This document shows positions 39,094 to 49,363 of a DNA stretch of 64,000 nucleotides, piece by piece. The notes beneath the pieces are model-generated. The model made no database searches. It was not told the origin of the DNA and was given only the letters and a program-made list of their open reading frames with translations. This DNA comes from Tribonema minus (lineage: Eukaryota; Sar; Xanthophyceae; Tribonematales; Tribonemataceae), in contig JAFCMP010000082.1 in the NCBI GenBank assembly GCA_017506865.1, forward strand, positions 1 to 64,000, written 5' to 3'. The first letter of the stretch is position 1. Each line of letters opens with the position of its first letter. The position numbers and the translations under genes are program-made.

Positions 39094-40918
39094 TCAGCGG
39101 CGGCCGCGGGAGCGCGATCGGCTGCGGCGCGGGGGGCTGCGGCTGCGGTTGCGCTCCCTGCACGGCAAGACAAGGGGCACGCACATGCATATGACATTCT
39201 TCATGTTTAGCTTTCGACGTTGTTCATGTTGAACTTCGTGGATGGTTCGCTGCGAGGCATGCCATTCGTGATCATGGGTGGTACCATGAGCCTGTGGAAG
39301 ATGGGAATGCACGCGCTGCGTCTGCGCGCGCAGCTGGCATAAAAGGCTGCGCTTTCGTTTTGACTGCATGCACACGCCGTGGCCCTAGCCCTGAGGGACG
39401 AGCGCCATGCAAGGTCGGCGAGGCGGACGCATCCTGTCGTGCACTGACACTATGGCGGCGGCGTCAATCGTGCGCCACCAGCCAGACATGCCACACGGCA
39501 GCCACACGCGGCGCGTGGACGAGGTCGCGCAAGGCACCAGACGGCAACCACATGTGTGTACGCCTGGCCGGTGCCGACAGCAGCTCAAGGGGGGTAGGTA
39601 GGTATACTTGAGATTGACAGCAGTTGGCCGATGCCGCGCAGCCGCCACACACAACGTAACGCCCCCAACATGACCTCATGACGCAGCATGCGGGAGGCAC
39701 CGACCTGCTGTCGCGCGGGGGGCGGCGCGGCGGGCTGCGCCTGCCGCCGTATCCGCCGCCGCCGCCGCCGCCGCCGTCGTAGCCGCCGCGGCCTCCGCCA
39801 TAGCCACCGCCGCCGCCACGACCGCCGTCATAGCCGCCGCCGCCTCCATACCCGCCCCTGCCTCTAAGATCGCCGCCCCCCCTGTAGTCCCCGCCGCCCC
39901 CTCTGTAGTCCCCCCCTCTCCCTCGGTAGTCCCCTCCGCCCCCTCGGTAGTCGCCACCGCCACCTCTATAGTCACCACCGCCGCCGCCTCTGTAGTCGCC
40001 GCCGCCGCGCCTCTCTCGCTCCTGCACGAGTAAAGCGGCGGGAGTGGCAGTTGGTCACGCAGCAATAATGGACTGCACAGAGTACCTTGCTGCCGGAGCG
40101 CTGCTGCTGTGCCCCCTTGTTTTCGCGAGCCGTTTTGAATCAGTACATCACCGTGGGGTGACGCTACAAGCGTTGAGTTTCAAACCCTCCTGGTTCATAA
40201 AGTACTCGCGGGGATTGTTGAGGGGGCGCTGCTGAAATGACTCTGCAACACCACCACCATTCAAAAAAAGAACGGTTGCCCGGTTCATGAAGTGCTCGTA
40301 AATGCATCAACCAGGCGCGGCAAAACTTCAACATGCCTGGTCCGTGAAGTACTCGTGCCAATTGTTGGGACGGCGCTGAACAAATGAAACGGCAAACATC
40401 AACTCATGAAGCTTCACTCGCAGTCCAGTCCATGAAGTGCTCGCAACACACCATATGCAACCATGCGCTGCAAACTTCAACTGGCCTGGTTCATGAAGTA
40501 CTCGCGCGGGTTGTCGGGGCGGCGCTGCTCAACTGCAACTGCAAACATCGCTTCATAAAAATTCATGGAGTGCTTACAACACACACCAACACGCGAGAAA
40601 ACTTCAACTCGCCTGGTTCATGAAGTACTCGCGCGGGTTGTCGGGGCGGCGCTGCTCAAATGCAACTGCAAGCATCCACTCATAGAACTTCAATCGCACA
40701 GTCCAGTCCATGAAGTGCTCGCAACGCACACCAACACGCGAGAAAACTTCAACTCGCCTGGTTCATGAAGTACTCGCGCGGGTTGTCGGGGCGGCGCTGC
40801 ATGGCAAACTGTATGCGCAGCGTGCGGCCGTCGAGCTCCTTGCCGTCCATGGCAGTCAGCGCCTCCTCCGCGTCGTGGTTATCCAAGTAGCGCACAAACG
40901 CAAAGCCGCTGGAGGCGG

Positions 40919-40951
<33 letters not shown>

Positions 40952-43900
40952 CAGAGCGAACACGGGGGGGGGGTCAGAGCGAATGCGGGGAAAGGGGGGG
41001 GGGGGGGGGGGCTCGGCAGTCTTGTGTCTCGCGCCTCAGTTAGACTGCAGGTCAGTGCATCTGCATGTATGTGTCGAGCAGCGCAAGGCAGGAGATGAGA
41101 TGCCTCGCGTGCACAGGGTGTTTTGCGCCTGCAGGAAACCGTCTGTTGACATGGCGTGAGCTTGTCGCAGCAGCACCTGACATCAGCGCCGGGACAGGAG
41201 CAGGTCTAGGGGCATGTTCAGTGCAAGTGATGCTGTCCTGCCGTGATCGCCGCAGTACGCGATCAGCCCACCAGCGGCGCGGCGCGCAGCTGACAGCGCC
41301 GCCGTCAGGTGCTGCCGCGCAGCGCACGCGCCACGCGCCAGCGCGCCGACACGAACACAACGCACTTCTGCAAGCCAACGGTGGCACTACAGCCACGGTT
41401 GGTACCCCCGCCAAAGCGAGTCAAGAGCCTACATACCCCTGGAGCACAGGGTTAGTACTCGCCGAAGCAAGTCAGCGTACTGATGTGTACATACCTACCC
41501 CTGGAGCACAGCGCTCAGCAGCGGCGGCGCCCGACTCACCGAGGGTCGCCCGTGGCCTTGTCGCGGGGTATGTATACATCGCCGACTTCACCGTACCTGC
41601 AGGGCGCGGAGGCGGAGACAGAGCAGAGCGCCGCGTAAGGACCCCACGAGCCCACCCCGTGTTTTACAATGAGCATCTGTGCGATGCATAGTCTATGCCC
41701 TGGCTGTTGACGTCGAGGCATGGTAACTTCACGCACAGGGCGCAAGGTTGTTGAATGCGTACTGCATGTTTACAGGCGATCTGTATTCATCAAAGAGCCT
41801 TCCCCCCCGCGCAGCTCGGCCGCTCACTGCATGCAGCGCTCAGCGGTTGACAAGGAAGGGTTAGGGTTAGGGTTAGGGGGTCAAGGTTCACGCATGCGCC
41901 GCTGCTAGTGCGCGCCGCTGCCTCTATCACGCTCGAGCGCGCGGTCCGCTTGCACTGCAGTGAGGAGGGCGCACAGGGGCGCATCCACCAGTGCTTCAAG
42001 CTACTCTGACAGCGCGCTCGCGAGCCTGACGGCGGCGCGGAGCGCTGACGCATAAGAGGCCTGCTGAACACTGCCACGTGTGGTGCAAGTTGGAAACTGG
42101 TGGAGAGTCACGGGCGCGCGACGCACAGTGCCCCGCTGCATGCAGGGCTTAGAGCAGGCCGCGCAGAGCATCGAATTGGCGCGAAGTTGTACCTGCGATG
42201 TGCGTCACGCGCACAACTCTGCGTGACCCAGAGTGTGTGCGATATCCACAAGCGAGAGCGCCACGTACAAAACAGTTTCAAAAACGGTACCTGTGGGCGC
42301 AGGCGACCGGTCTGCTCTGCTCTGGCACCTCCGCATGTGTTCTGCGCTGGCATCTCTGCCAAGCCGCCTCTGCGGCCTCTGCTCTGCTCTGGTCTGGCAC
42401 TGTGGCTCTGCTCTGGCGCCTCCAATCTGCTCTGCTCTGGCGCTGCATGTACTCTACTCTGCTCGGGCACTGCACGCACTCTGCTGTGCTCTGGCACTGC
42501 GTGTACTCTGCTCTGCTCTGGCACCTCTGCATCTGGTCTGGTCTGCTCTGGCGCTGCGTGTACTCTGCTCTGCTCTGGCGCTGCACGTACTCTGCTCTGC
42601 TCTGGCACCTCTGCATCTGGTCTGGCACCTCTGCATCTGGACTGGCCTGCGACAAGGGCCCCTCGCGGCAGGCAGCCACGCTGGTGCCCCAACGAGGCAT
42701 GCCACAGATGCGCGCGCCGGCTGAACAGCTCTCAATGATGCATCACACGCGCACGTGAGGTTGTGTTACGATCGATGCTCAGAAACAGCTGCTCGCTGCT
42801 GCAGGTCTGCTCTGGGCTGGCGTTCGTCCCTGCTCTGCTCTGCTCTGGCATCTGGGCTGCTCGTGCATCTCTGCTTTGGTCTGCTCTGGCGCCTCTGCTT
42901 CTAATCTGGTCTGGTCTGCAACAAGGATCCCTTAACACAACCTGACGTGCTAGCCCTTTCTCCCCGCGAAAATGGCTAGGGCGAGGGGTGGGTTCATCAG
43001 GAATCAGCTGATCGCTGCTGCTGCTGCTGCTGCTGCTGGCAAGCATAGGGGTGCGGGGGGAAGCGCTGGCAGGAGGCTCTGGACAGCTGGCAGCGGCGCT
43101 CTGCGTTCAGTGGTGGAGAACTGCTGGACAGGAATGAAGTCAGCGGTGGCGCTGCTGCTGGCGGTGGCGGCGGCGGGGTCTGGTGACATAAACAGCCTCT
43201 CTGCTTTCTGGACGACCTGCGGGAACCTTGAGGTTGGTGGTGCGTGAGAGGCAGACGCACGGGCGCGCGCAGGCCTGACAAAAGGCAAGTGCTCGGCAAG
43301 CTGGGTACTTGCTGCTGGGGCATGCGCATGCGCCGCATGCTGAACTACTCTGGCGGACGACGGCGTAGACTGTGATTCATACCATGGCCGATACCGATGT
43401 TGCCACCTTTCCCTCCATCACGACTTGCGCACAGCATGTGAGGATCTCAGAACGACCACAAACTGCAGGGCTACTACAGGTTGCCTGTACATACATGCCG
43501 TGTGCGCAGCAGCGCATGCGTAACGCTCGCTGATAGTCGCCTCAGCATGTCTCAGCATGTTTCGTACTCACTCATTCACTCACTCATTCGCTTACTCACT
43601 TGTCAAACACGCGCCGCACCTCGTCCGCTGTGGTCCGGAAGGTGATGTTGTCCACCTGCGACGGGGCGCAACGTCACGACACGCGCATCATTCAGGTATC
43701 CGTCGTACAGCACGTGTCGTGCGTCGGACAGACTTTGCACAACCAACGCAGAGACGCGATTCCCTGGTGATTGTACATGGCCACACCTGTCGTGCTACAG
43801 ACCGCAACAACGTGATGCCGGGGGGGCGTCAATGCTTTTTTGCAGCTGCAGGGTTGCAAGCCACATCAGATTGCCAGGCAGTTGCGAAATGAATGGTGGG

Positions 43901-44031
43901 CCTCAAGCGCGCTTTGCTGCCAGAGCGGTGGCACAACGGCTGTCAGTGACCAAATTGCTGCAGAGTTGCTGCCCTACCTTCAGCGTGATCATGCCCGAGA
44001 TGTCGGGCGGATTGTAGGTTCGCTCTTCCAT
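39094..44031 (-). CDS. SRSF2: SR-family splicing factor, SRSF2/SC35-like
   Basis: Nuclear pre-mRNA splicing factor with an RNA recognition motif and an Arg/Ser-Gly tail. Exons on the minus strand: 44031-43978, 43655-43600, 41596-41540, 40908-40758, 40021-39705, 39157-39094 (TGA), phase-consistent, 232 aa. The RRM starts with [14 protein letters not shown] (RNP2, residues 17-24), continues [19 protein letters not shown], and has RNP1 RGFAFVRY at 56-63. This order closely follows SC35. The tail has about ten GGGGDYR units and ends in [18 protein letters not shown], a phosphorylatable RS stretch. The exon 4 donor is GC (CAG|GCGAGT). Intron 2 spans about 2 kb and contains a TCTGCTCTGG minisatellite. 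The gene is head-to-head with the PEX4-like gene. Confidence 0.92.
40165..40757 (-). repeat. Array of SRSF2-like exon 4 ends with GC donors
   Basis: The exon 4 end, plus-strand form GCCTGGTTCATGAAGTACTC then GCGCGGGTTGTCGGGGCGGC, recurs near 40615 and 40490. More altered versions sit near 40190, 40282, 40340, 40430 and 40708. Copies alternate with a shorter type, GTCCAGTCCATGAAGTGCTC. The best copies keep the non-canonical CAG|GC donor of the true exon, so both the exon end and its unusual splice site have been multiplied. Confidence 0.87.
40921..41010 (+). repeat. Long G tracts
   Basis: Runs of about 30 G (40921-40950) and about 15-20 G (40992-41010) occur next to the SRSF2-like exon 4 acceptor. 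On the transcribed strand they are the C-rich tract before the acceptor, as at other acceptors in the window. Confidence 0.85.
41859..41881 (+). repeat. Interstitial (TTAGGG)n tract
   Basis: Three to four clean GGTTAG-type units lie inside intron 2 of the SRSF2-like gene. Confidence 0.8.
42298..42920 (+). repeat. TCTGCTCTGG minisatellite
   Basis: Units such as CTCTGCTCTGGCACTGC and CTCTGCTCTGGCACCTCTGC repeat irregularly at 42298-42650 and again at 42800-42920, separated by unrelated sequence. The array is in intron 2 of the SRSF2-like gene. It is open in several frames because the unit lacks stops, but nothing suggests that it is translated. Confidence 0.85.
42972..43247 (+). other. Small open frame inside SRSF2-like intron 2, coding status unclear
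   Basis: A 91-codon frame begins [14 protein letters not shown], includes an Ala run encoded by GCT repeats, then [21 protein letters not shown]. It has an amphipathic, mitochondrial-type look, but I recognise no family, and the opposite strand is also open. Low-confidence nested gene candidate. Confidence 0.2.
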
Positions 44032-44686
44032 GCTGCGCGCTGCAAAGCAGCCAGGTTGAGGCACAGCATCACAATGCAATCGATCAGTTTGCGACAAGTT
44101 CAAGTTGCGCTCAACAGTGAAAACGATCTTGACGCGGAAATATTGCAGCATTCGTATTCTGCTGCCTGAGATTCTTCCATCGATGTCAATGAAAAACAAA
44201 CGTGAGCTTCGGGGGCACATGAGATCCGGGTCTGCTGCGACCTGATCAGTGCTTCACATCTGAGCTGTAGAGCTTGAGATACTGACAGAAATACTTGGCA
44301 ACTACGATCGTAGCTGATGCAGCATCACAGAAGAATGCCATCAGCCGAAGCTCACCTTGTCGGTACAAGAGGTGTGTATAGGTGCGCGTTATCAAATGCG
44401 AAGCAGTGAAGCTGTTGAAGTTGAGGCTTGAAGTGCACACAGTTCTTCTGTTAACGTTCCATCAGCTGTGTGCATCAGGCGACGCGGAATCTGCGGTTGT
44501 GTGTGCGTTGGTATTCTGCTCAGGTCAGTTGACCATGCATAACTGCACACTCTCGAACGCCGTATTCGTGCAGTCATGCTCTTCTTGTTGTCAGGTTCTT
44601 GTTGGTTGTGCTAGCTGTCGATATGTTGCCGGCCATGACCATGGCACCGCCTGCTTGGTCAACTGCATTGTCACAGGTTCTGAATC
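44032..44686. promoter_or_regulatory. Shared upstream region of SRSF2-like and PEX4-like genes
   Basis: 655 bp separate two divergent start codons. The stretch is lower in GC than the genes and has a TTGAAGTTGAGGCTTGAAGT motif near 44413. A possible acceptor (TGTCACAG) lies 10 bp before the PEX4-like start, so a short upstream 5' exon may exist. Confidence 0.5.
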
Positions 44687-46447
44687 ATGTCCATGGCATG
44701 CTTCAAGCGGCTGAGGATGGAGATCAAGAGCATGTCTGACGACCCGGACATATTCCTGGAGTCCAGCGAGAGCGACATCAGGCGCTGGAAGGCGCACATC
44801 AGGGGGCCGCCTGGCACACCCTACGAAGGCAAGTGTGTTCCTTTGTACACACCAGACTCTGCGTCAGAATAAACGAAGCTCTCACTCTCACCAGGCGCTC
44901 TCCCCCATCCTCATCTCTAGCTGCGTAATTTCGCCTGTCATCGCTCACCGCAATGCTCATTGCTTCACTCCGATTACTGAGCATCGATGAGCTGCAGTGC
45001 TACTCCCGTGTGCTCCAACGTGCTGGCGCCAACCGCGGCGATCATGTCCCACCGCATCGCAGGCAGCTTCGCGCACTTCCTCCACTGCCCGGTAGCCCCT
45101 CTCTCGTTCCCGTGCGGCGCTTCCGCCGAGCTCACAACCCCCCCCCCCCCCCCATCATCCGCGACGCCGTCGCGCACAGGCGGCGTCTTCGAACTCGACC
45201 TCACCGTCGGCATGCAGTACCCCCTGGTCCCCCCCGCCGTCACCTTCGTCACACGCGTCTTCCACCCCAACGTGCACTTCACGACGGGCGCCATCTGCCT
45301 CGACGTGCTCAGCCGCGCGTGGACGCCGGCGTGGGGGCTGCAGGCGACGTGCCGCGCGCTGCTCGCGCTGCTGTCGGACCCCGCCGCGGACAGCCCCCTC
45401 AACTGCGATGCAGGTAGGAGCCCCCCCCCCCCCCCCCCCCCTTGTGATGATGTGTATATGAGGCACTTTGTCCGACCATCAGACCCTACAGCAGGCAGCG
45501 CTGCGTGGGGGCCGCAGGTGACGTGCCGCGCGCTGCTGGCGCTGCTCGCGGACCCCGCCACGGACAGCCTTCTCAACTGTGATGCAGGTACAGTAGGAGG
45601 CCCCCCCCCCACATAATTATACATGAGGCACACACACCCCCCCGCCCCCCCCGATATGATGATGTATGAGGCACTTTGGTCGACCATCTTGGACCTGACA
45701 GCAGGCAGTGCTGCGAGTTCAGACTCGAGCAGGTGTATTCTTGTGCTGTTGCCGTCATGCGCTTGGCGTTGTCTTGGGCCGTGGCGCAGACAGTGCCCTC
45801 AACCGTGATGCAAGCTCGATATGGGTTTGCGAACTTTGCTGATGTTCTTGTGTCAGTTTCAACAGAGCTCACCATGCAGTTCTGCGATTTGTGCTGCATT
45901 CGCGCGGGTTCCCAATAAATTGCCTGCGCGGTGACAGTCAATCAGAGCGTTTAGATCATAGCTCGGAAGTTATACCAGTTTTTACGCTATGATGCAAGCA
46001 TTTGAATTCACTCGGACGCTGCCGAAGACACTTGCCCTGAGCGGTGCTGCACAATGACACCCGTAGGAGTGCCACCGATTGCTTTAACAGCGCAGGGCCA
46101 TCCGCGAGGACGTGTCCCGCAAGCTGCATGCGTGCAAGCCACAGCGCGCACAGCCTCTTGCAAGCCACTAATTGTTTCAATGGCATCTGAAGCCATCCAT
46201 TGTGGTCAGTCATGCTTCAAGGGCTCTGAGCAACATAGAGTCAGCTTGGCATACACAGGCGTCATTGTGTTCTCACTACATCTTCATGAATTGCATCGCA
46301 TTCATGAATAAATCGCGCCGCGCCGCCCTTCCGCCGCCCTCAGGCAACATGATCAGGGCCGGCGATGCGTGCGCCTTTGAGTCCATGGCGCGCATGTACA
46401 CGCTAGAGCACGCGGCGCGCGACATGCCGCGGCGCGCCGGCTCTTAA
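44687..46447 (+). CDS. PEX4: Ubiquitin-conjugating enzyme E2, PEX4-like (peroxisomal)
   Basis: E2 enzymes of this group mono-ubiquitinate the import receptor Pex5 at the peroxisome so that it can be recycled. Exons 44687-44828, 45180-45413, 46344-46447 (TAA) give 159 aa, normal for PEX4. The UBC fold is seen in order: helix FKRLRMEIKSM, IRGPPGTPYEGGVFELDL, HPNVHFTTGAICLDVL with HPN at 76-78 and catalytic Cys87, and AWTPAWGLQATCRALLALL followed by DSPLNCDAGNMIRAGD, which is the PEX4-type C-terminal half. The exon 1 donor is GC in an ideal GC-AG context (AAG|GCAAGT). Exon 2's end is duplicated downstream. Another class of UBC E2 is possible but less likely. Confidence 0.88.
45480..45592 (+). 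repeat. Copy of PEX4-like exon 2 end with donor
   Basis: About 100 bp encoding AWGPQVTCRALLALLADPAT and then DSLLNCDAG, ending in the donor G|GTACAG, repeats the end of exon 2 (45325-45413). A C-tract lies between the two. A third, much decayed copy follows at about 45695-45815 (...GCAGACAGTGCCCTCAAC.GTGATGCAAG). Inclusion of the second copy would duplicate a helix of the E2 fold. Confidence 0.85.
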
Positions 46448-47930
46448 CGATTGAGTCGCATGCGGCTCGTGACGGCTGAGTCGCAAGCGGCTCGTGACGA
46501 TTGAGTCGCTTGCTGCAGGCATGCGCCCCCACCCGCTGGTTATGGGTATGTCAGCGCCCGACAGCATAGTCTACACTTCTGAAGTTCGTGTACTTCAAAG
46601 TACATATATGTTGCTCGTAGCGTCTGGTCGCAAGGCGCAGGCAGGCGCGCTTGCCGGTCATGGACATGTCAGCGCTCATGGCGTAGTCTTGAAGTACACT
46701 TTGAAGTACGAATGTCAGCGCTGAAGGGGCGGCATGTGGTCCTCAGCGCAGTGGCACATCCGCACGCGCTGACTGACTTGCTGAGTGTGATGGCTGAGCA
46801 CTGTTGCCTTGGCGCGGCTGCGCGCCGCATGCATGATCATGATGCGGCGCATTCGCGGGAAGCAGCGCTCACGAAAGTGCCCATGCACTTGCACAGTTGT
46901 TGCCACCATTACGGCAGCGTGTCGCCATTGAGCAACAGACTTCGGGGCAGGCACGGTAGGGCGGCGGCAAGTCGCGAACACCAGAGACTAGTGCCACCTT
47001 TCTTCTTGGCAAGGGAAAATGCGCCGCCGCCGCCGCCGCTGCTGCTGCTGCTGCTGCTGCTCGTGCCGCGCTTCTGATTGTACGTGACAACATGCTTGGT
47101 CTCTGCTCAAGTGTGTGAAGCAGCGATGCTTTTGTTGTGCCCAGTCCCAGCAGCCAAGCTGCAGTGAGATGATAGTTTCAGGTAGGAGGGCCACCAGAGG
47201 AGGCGAGTGAGAGGGAAGGCTCTCCAACCTGACGTGACTCCAGCTTCAAATAATGACAGCTCTTTGTCATACGTTTGTGATATACGCATACCGCCCTGAG
47301 ATGCTTTCAAAACATACGGCATAAAGTCACCCTCAGACTTCACATTAAACTTCATGTTTGACTTCATGTCATGAACTTTCATCTTGCAGCGCGAGTACTG
47401 TGTGCAGTTGCCGAGCATGGTTTTGTTCTGTGTGCCGGTTGTGCTGCCGTGCTGCCTTGCGCTTGCTGTTGCAACACCCACCCGGTCCCCCGTATATTCG
47501 TTCCACATGTAACAGCTGACATCCCCATCAGAAAAATTCAGGTCAACGACCCATCAAAAATGTCAGGTCCCCATCAACACCGCAGTTACAGCGGTGGGGT
47601 GCGCGTAAAGACATCGCTGACACTCACATCAGCGCTCCTCCTCGTCCTGAGGGAGACCCACCGAGTTGTTGTTCAGGGCGAATGCAGAACGACGCCTTCT
47701 TCGGGCAAGATCTTTGAGCAGCTGTACAGAGGAAGGAGTGATAGGCGATGCTGCGGTCGCTCGCGTTGAGGTATGCGTCGACTTCTTTGAGTGTTAATTG
47801 GCCACTAATCTGCGCTTTGCTCTGGCTCCACACCTGAACAATTGGCATTTGTATATGCCGGTATCTCTTCTACACTGGAGCGCATCGTCGGAGTGCTGCT
47901 GATGGTCCTTATGGTCTGGAACATGTATAG
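46448..47930. other. Intergenic region between PEX4-like gene and candidate gene
   Basis: Contains TTGAAGTAC motifs near 46580-46710, a short GCCGCC/GCTGCT repeat at 47021-47060, and weak open frames on both strands around 47.4-47.85 kb. None can be assigned. Confidence 0.45.
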
Positions 47931-49363
47931 ATGAAGATGTCGACTATGAACATTAACGCGTCTGAGCTCAATGTGTCTTCTTCACCCAACGCTCTTTGCG
48001 CACAAGCCTTGTGCATTGGGCTGGCGGATATTAACCAAGCCTGGGGATATGAACGCCGTGAACTGCCTAGGATTAGCTCTCAGCATGCCATCAATGTTGC
48101 ATGCGCCATGGCTGGCACACTGAGTCACTGGAGTCAGCTTGTGAACAACAATGCAAAAGCGAGACTTGTTTGCCTTGTGCGATTGGCACTCATTGGGTTG
48201 CTTGCCCAGGCCTCTTCAAGGGCTCACTGGTGCAAAGTCGTGCCAACGTTTGTGCTCTGTCGCTCAACCGGCGCGTCTTGCGGTGCTTGACCACTCCTTC
48301 TCATCTTGAGTCACTCCTTACTATGTGCCCCTGTTTGATCGCAGTCAGCACAGCTGCTGGAGAATGCCTGTGATGCACTGCACGGCAGCCGCCAACTCGT
48401 GCTGTCAAAAGTGAGGCAGCCGCTGCCGCAGCGGGCATGTCAGCCAAGAGTCCAAGAACGCTACTCGCAGCCACCCCTGAAGCGGACGGCAACTGCGGAG
48501 CACCTGCTCCATCAGCTTAAGCCAGTGAACAATGCCTTTCCGCTTCATCATCCCACCGGCTGCGAACACATCAATGGAAACGTTCATGCCGTCTTGGCCG
48601 CCATTGACCGCGTAGCACTGCCCCAGCCAACGCCTCTGTCGGCATCCTCCTGGGCTTGGGGCCCTCGCTCACTGACATTGGCAACCGGTTCTGTGAGCCG
48701 GGCCAACTTCGCTTCAACACACTCCCCAAGGCCGCTGGAATGCAGTGCAATTGTTAACTGGAATGCAGCGGCCTCGGGCAGTGTGTTGAATTGAAGTAGG
48801 CCAGGCTCACAGAACCGGTTGAGCGAGGGCCCCGAGCCGCAGGATGCCGACAGAGGCGTTGTCCGGGGCAATGCTATGGTTCTGGTCAACGCGGTCAATG
48901 GCGGCCAAGACGGCATTGATGTCATGTTGCCATTGATGTGTTCGCAGCCCGCTACATTCCACTGGCAGTTGCTATTCCAACATATGCACACGGTGCTGCT
49001 GACGGTGTGGCCAGACGCCCCCCCGCTGTGGATTCTGCGGTTCCCTGTGAAGGTGAGAACGGCTGTTGTGGTGGTAGCTTGACCAGGCACGCGTGCGCGG
49101 CATCGGATTGTGTATGGTTCTTGGATGTGCCTACAGCTAACGACAGGCACTCACAGCAACAGTGCTGCTGCAGTAACGCAAACATATACTCCGATGAGTC
49201 ACTATTAGAATGTGCAAAGTAGTACATTGATGTATGTATGGTTGTGTATATGAATCTACCACATGCATGTGGTGTTTTGTATTTCAGAATTCATTGCTCA
49301 AGTCCTTTCACATGCACAAGGTGTTGCTGAGCTCTGCCAGTGTGTGTGCAGCTTGCGTTGAAC
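47931..49363 (+). CDS. Candidate multi-exon gene of unknown function (partial model)
   Basis: A possible first exon from ATG 47931 reads MKMSTMNINASELNV... with helical segments (NALCAQALCIGLADINQAWG) and could end at a donor near 48238. Three further exon-like blocks have matching phases and good splice sites: 48345-48410 (SAQLLENACDALHGSRQLVL), 48948-49052 (PATFHWQLLFQHMHTVLLTV, WILRFPVK) and 49288-49363 (NSLLKSFHMHKVLLSSAS). The first two junctions are phase 0 and the last ends in phase 1, so more exons should follow toward 50 kb. I recognise no family. The third block starts at the border of a large inverted repeat. Confidence 0.4.
48553..48955. repeat. Fold-back inverted repeat with ~195 bp arms
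   Basis: The left arm (about 48553-48745) is the imperfect reverse complement of the right arm (about 48756-48955), with almost no spacer. Paired blocks include GGCTGCGAACACATCAATGG with CCATTGATGTGTTCGCAGCC and GGCATCCTCCTGGGCTTGGG with CCCCGAGCCGCAGGATGCC. The right arm ends at the acceptor TTCGCAG of a predicted exon, so the splice junction itself has been duplicated in inverted orientation. Transcribed, it would form a long hairpin. Confidence 0.85.

Noticed and set aside
42298..42920. Repetitive protein gene in the TCTGCTCTGG array
   Set aside because: Several frames on both strands are open only because the unit lacks stop codons. There is no conserved start, and the array lies inside an SRSF2-like intron.
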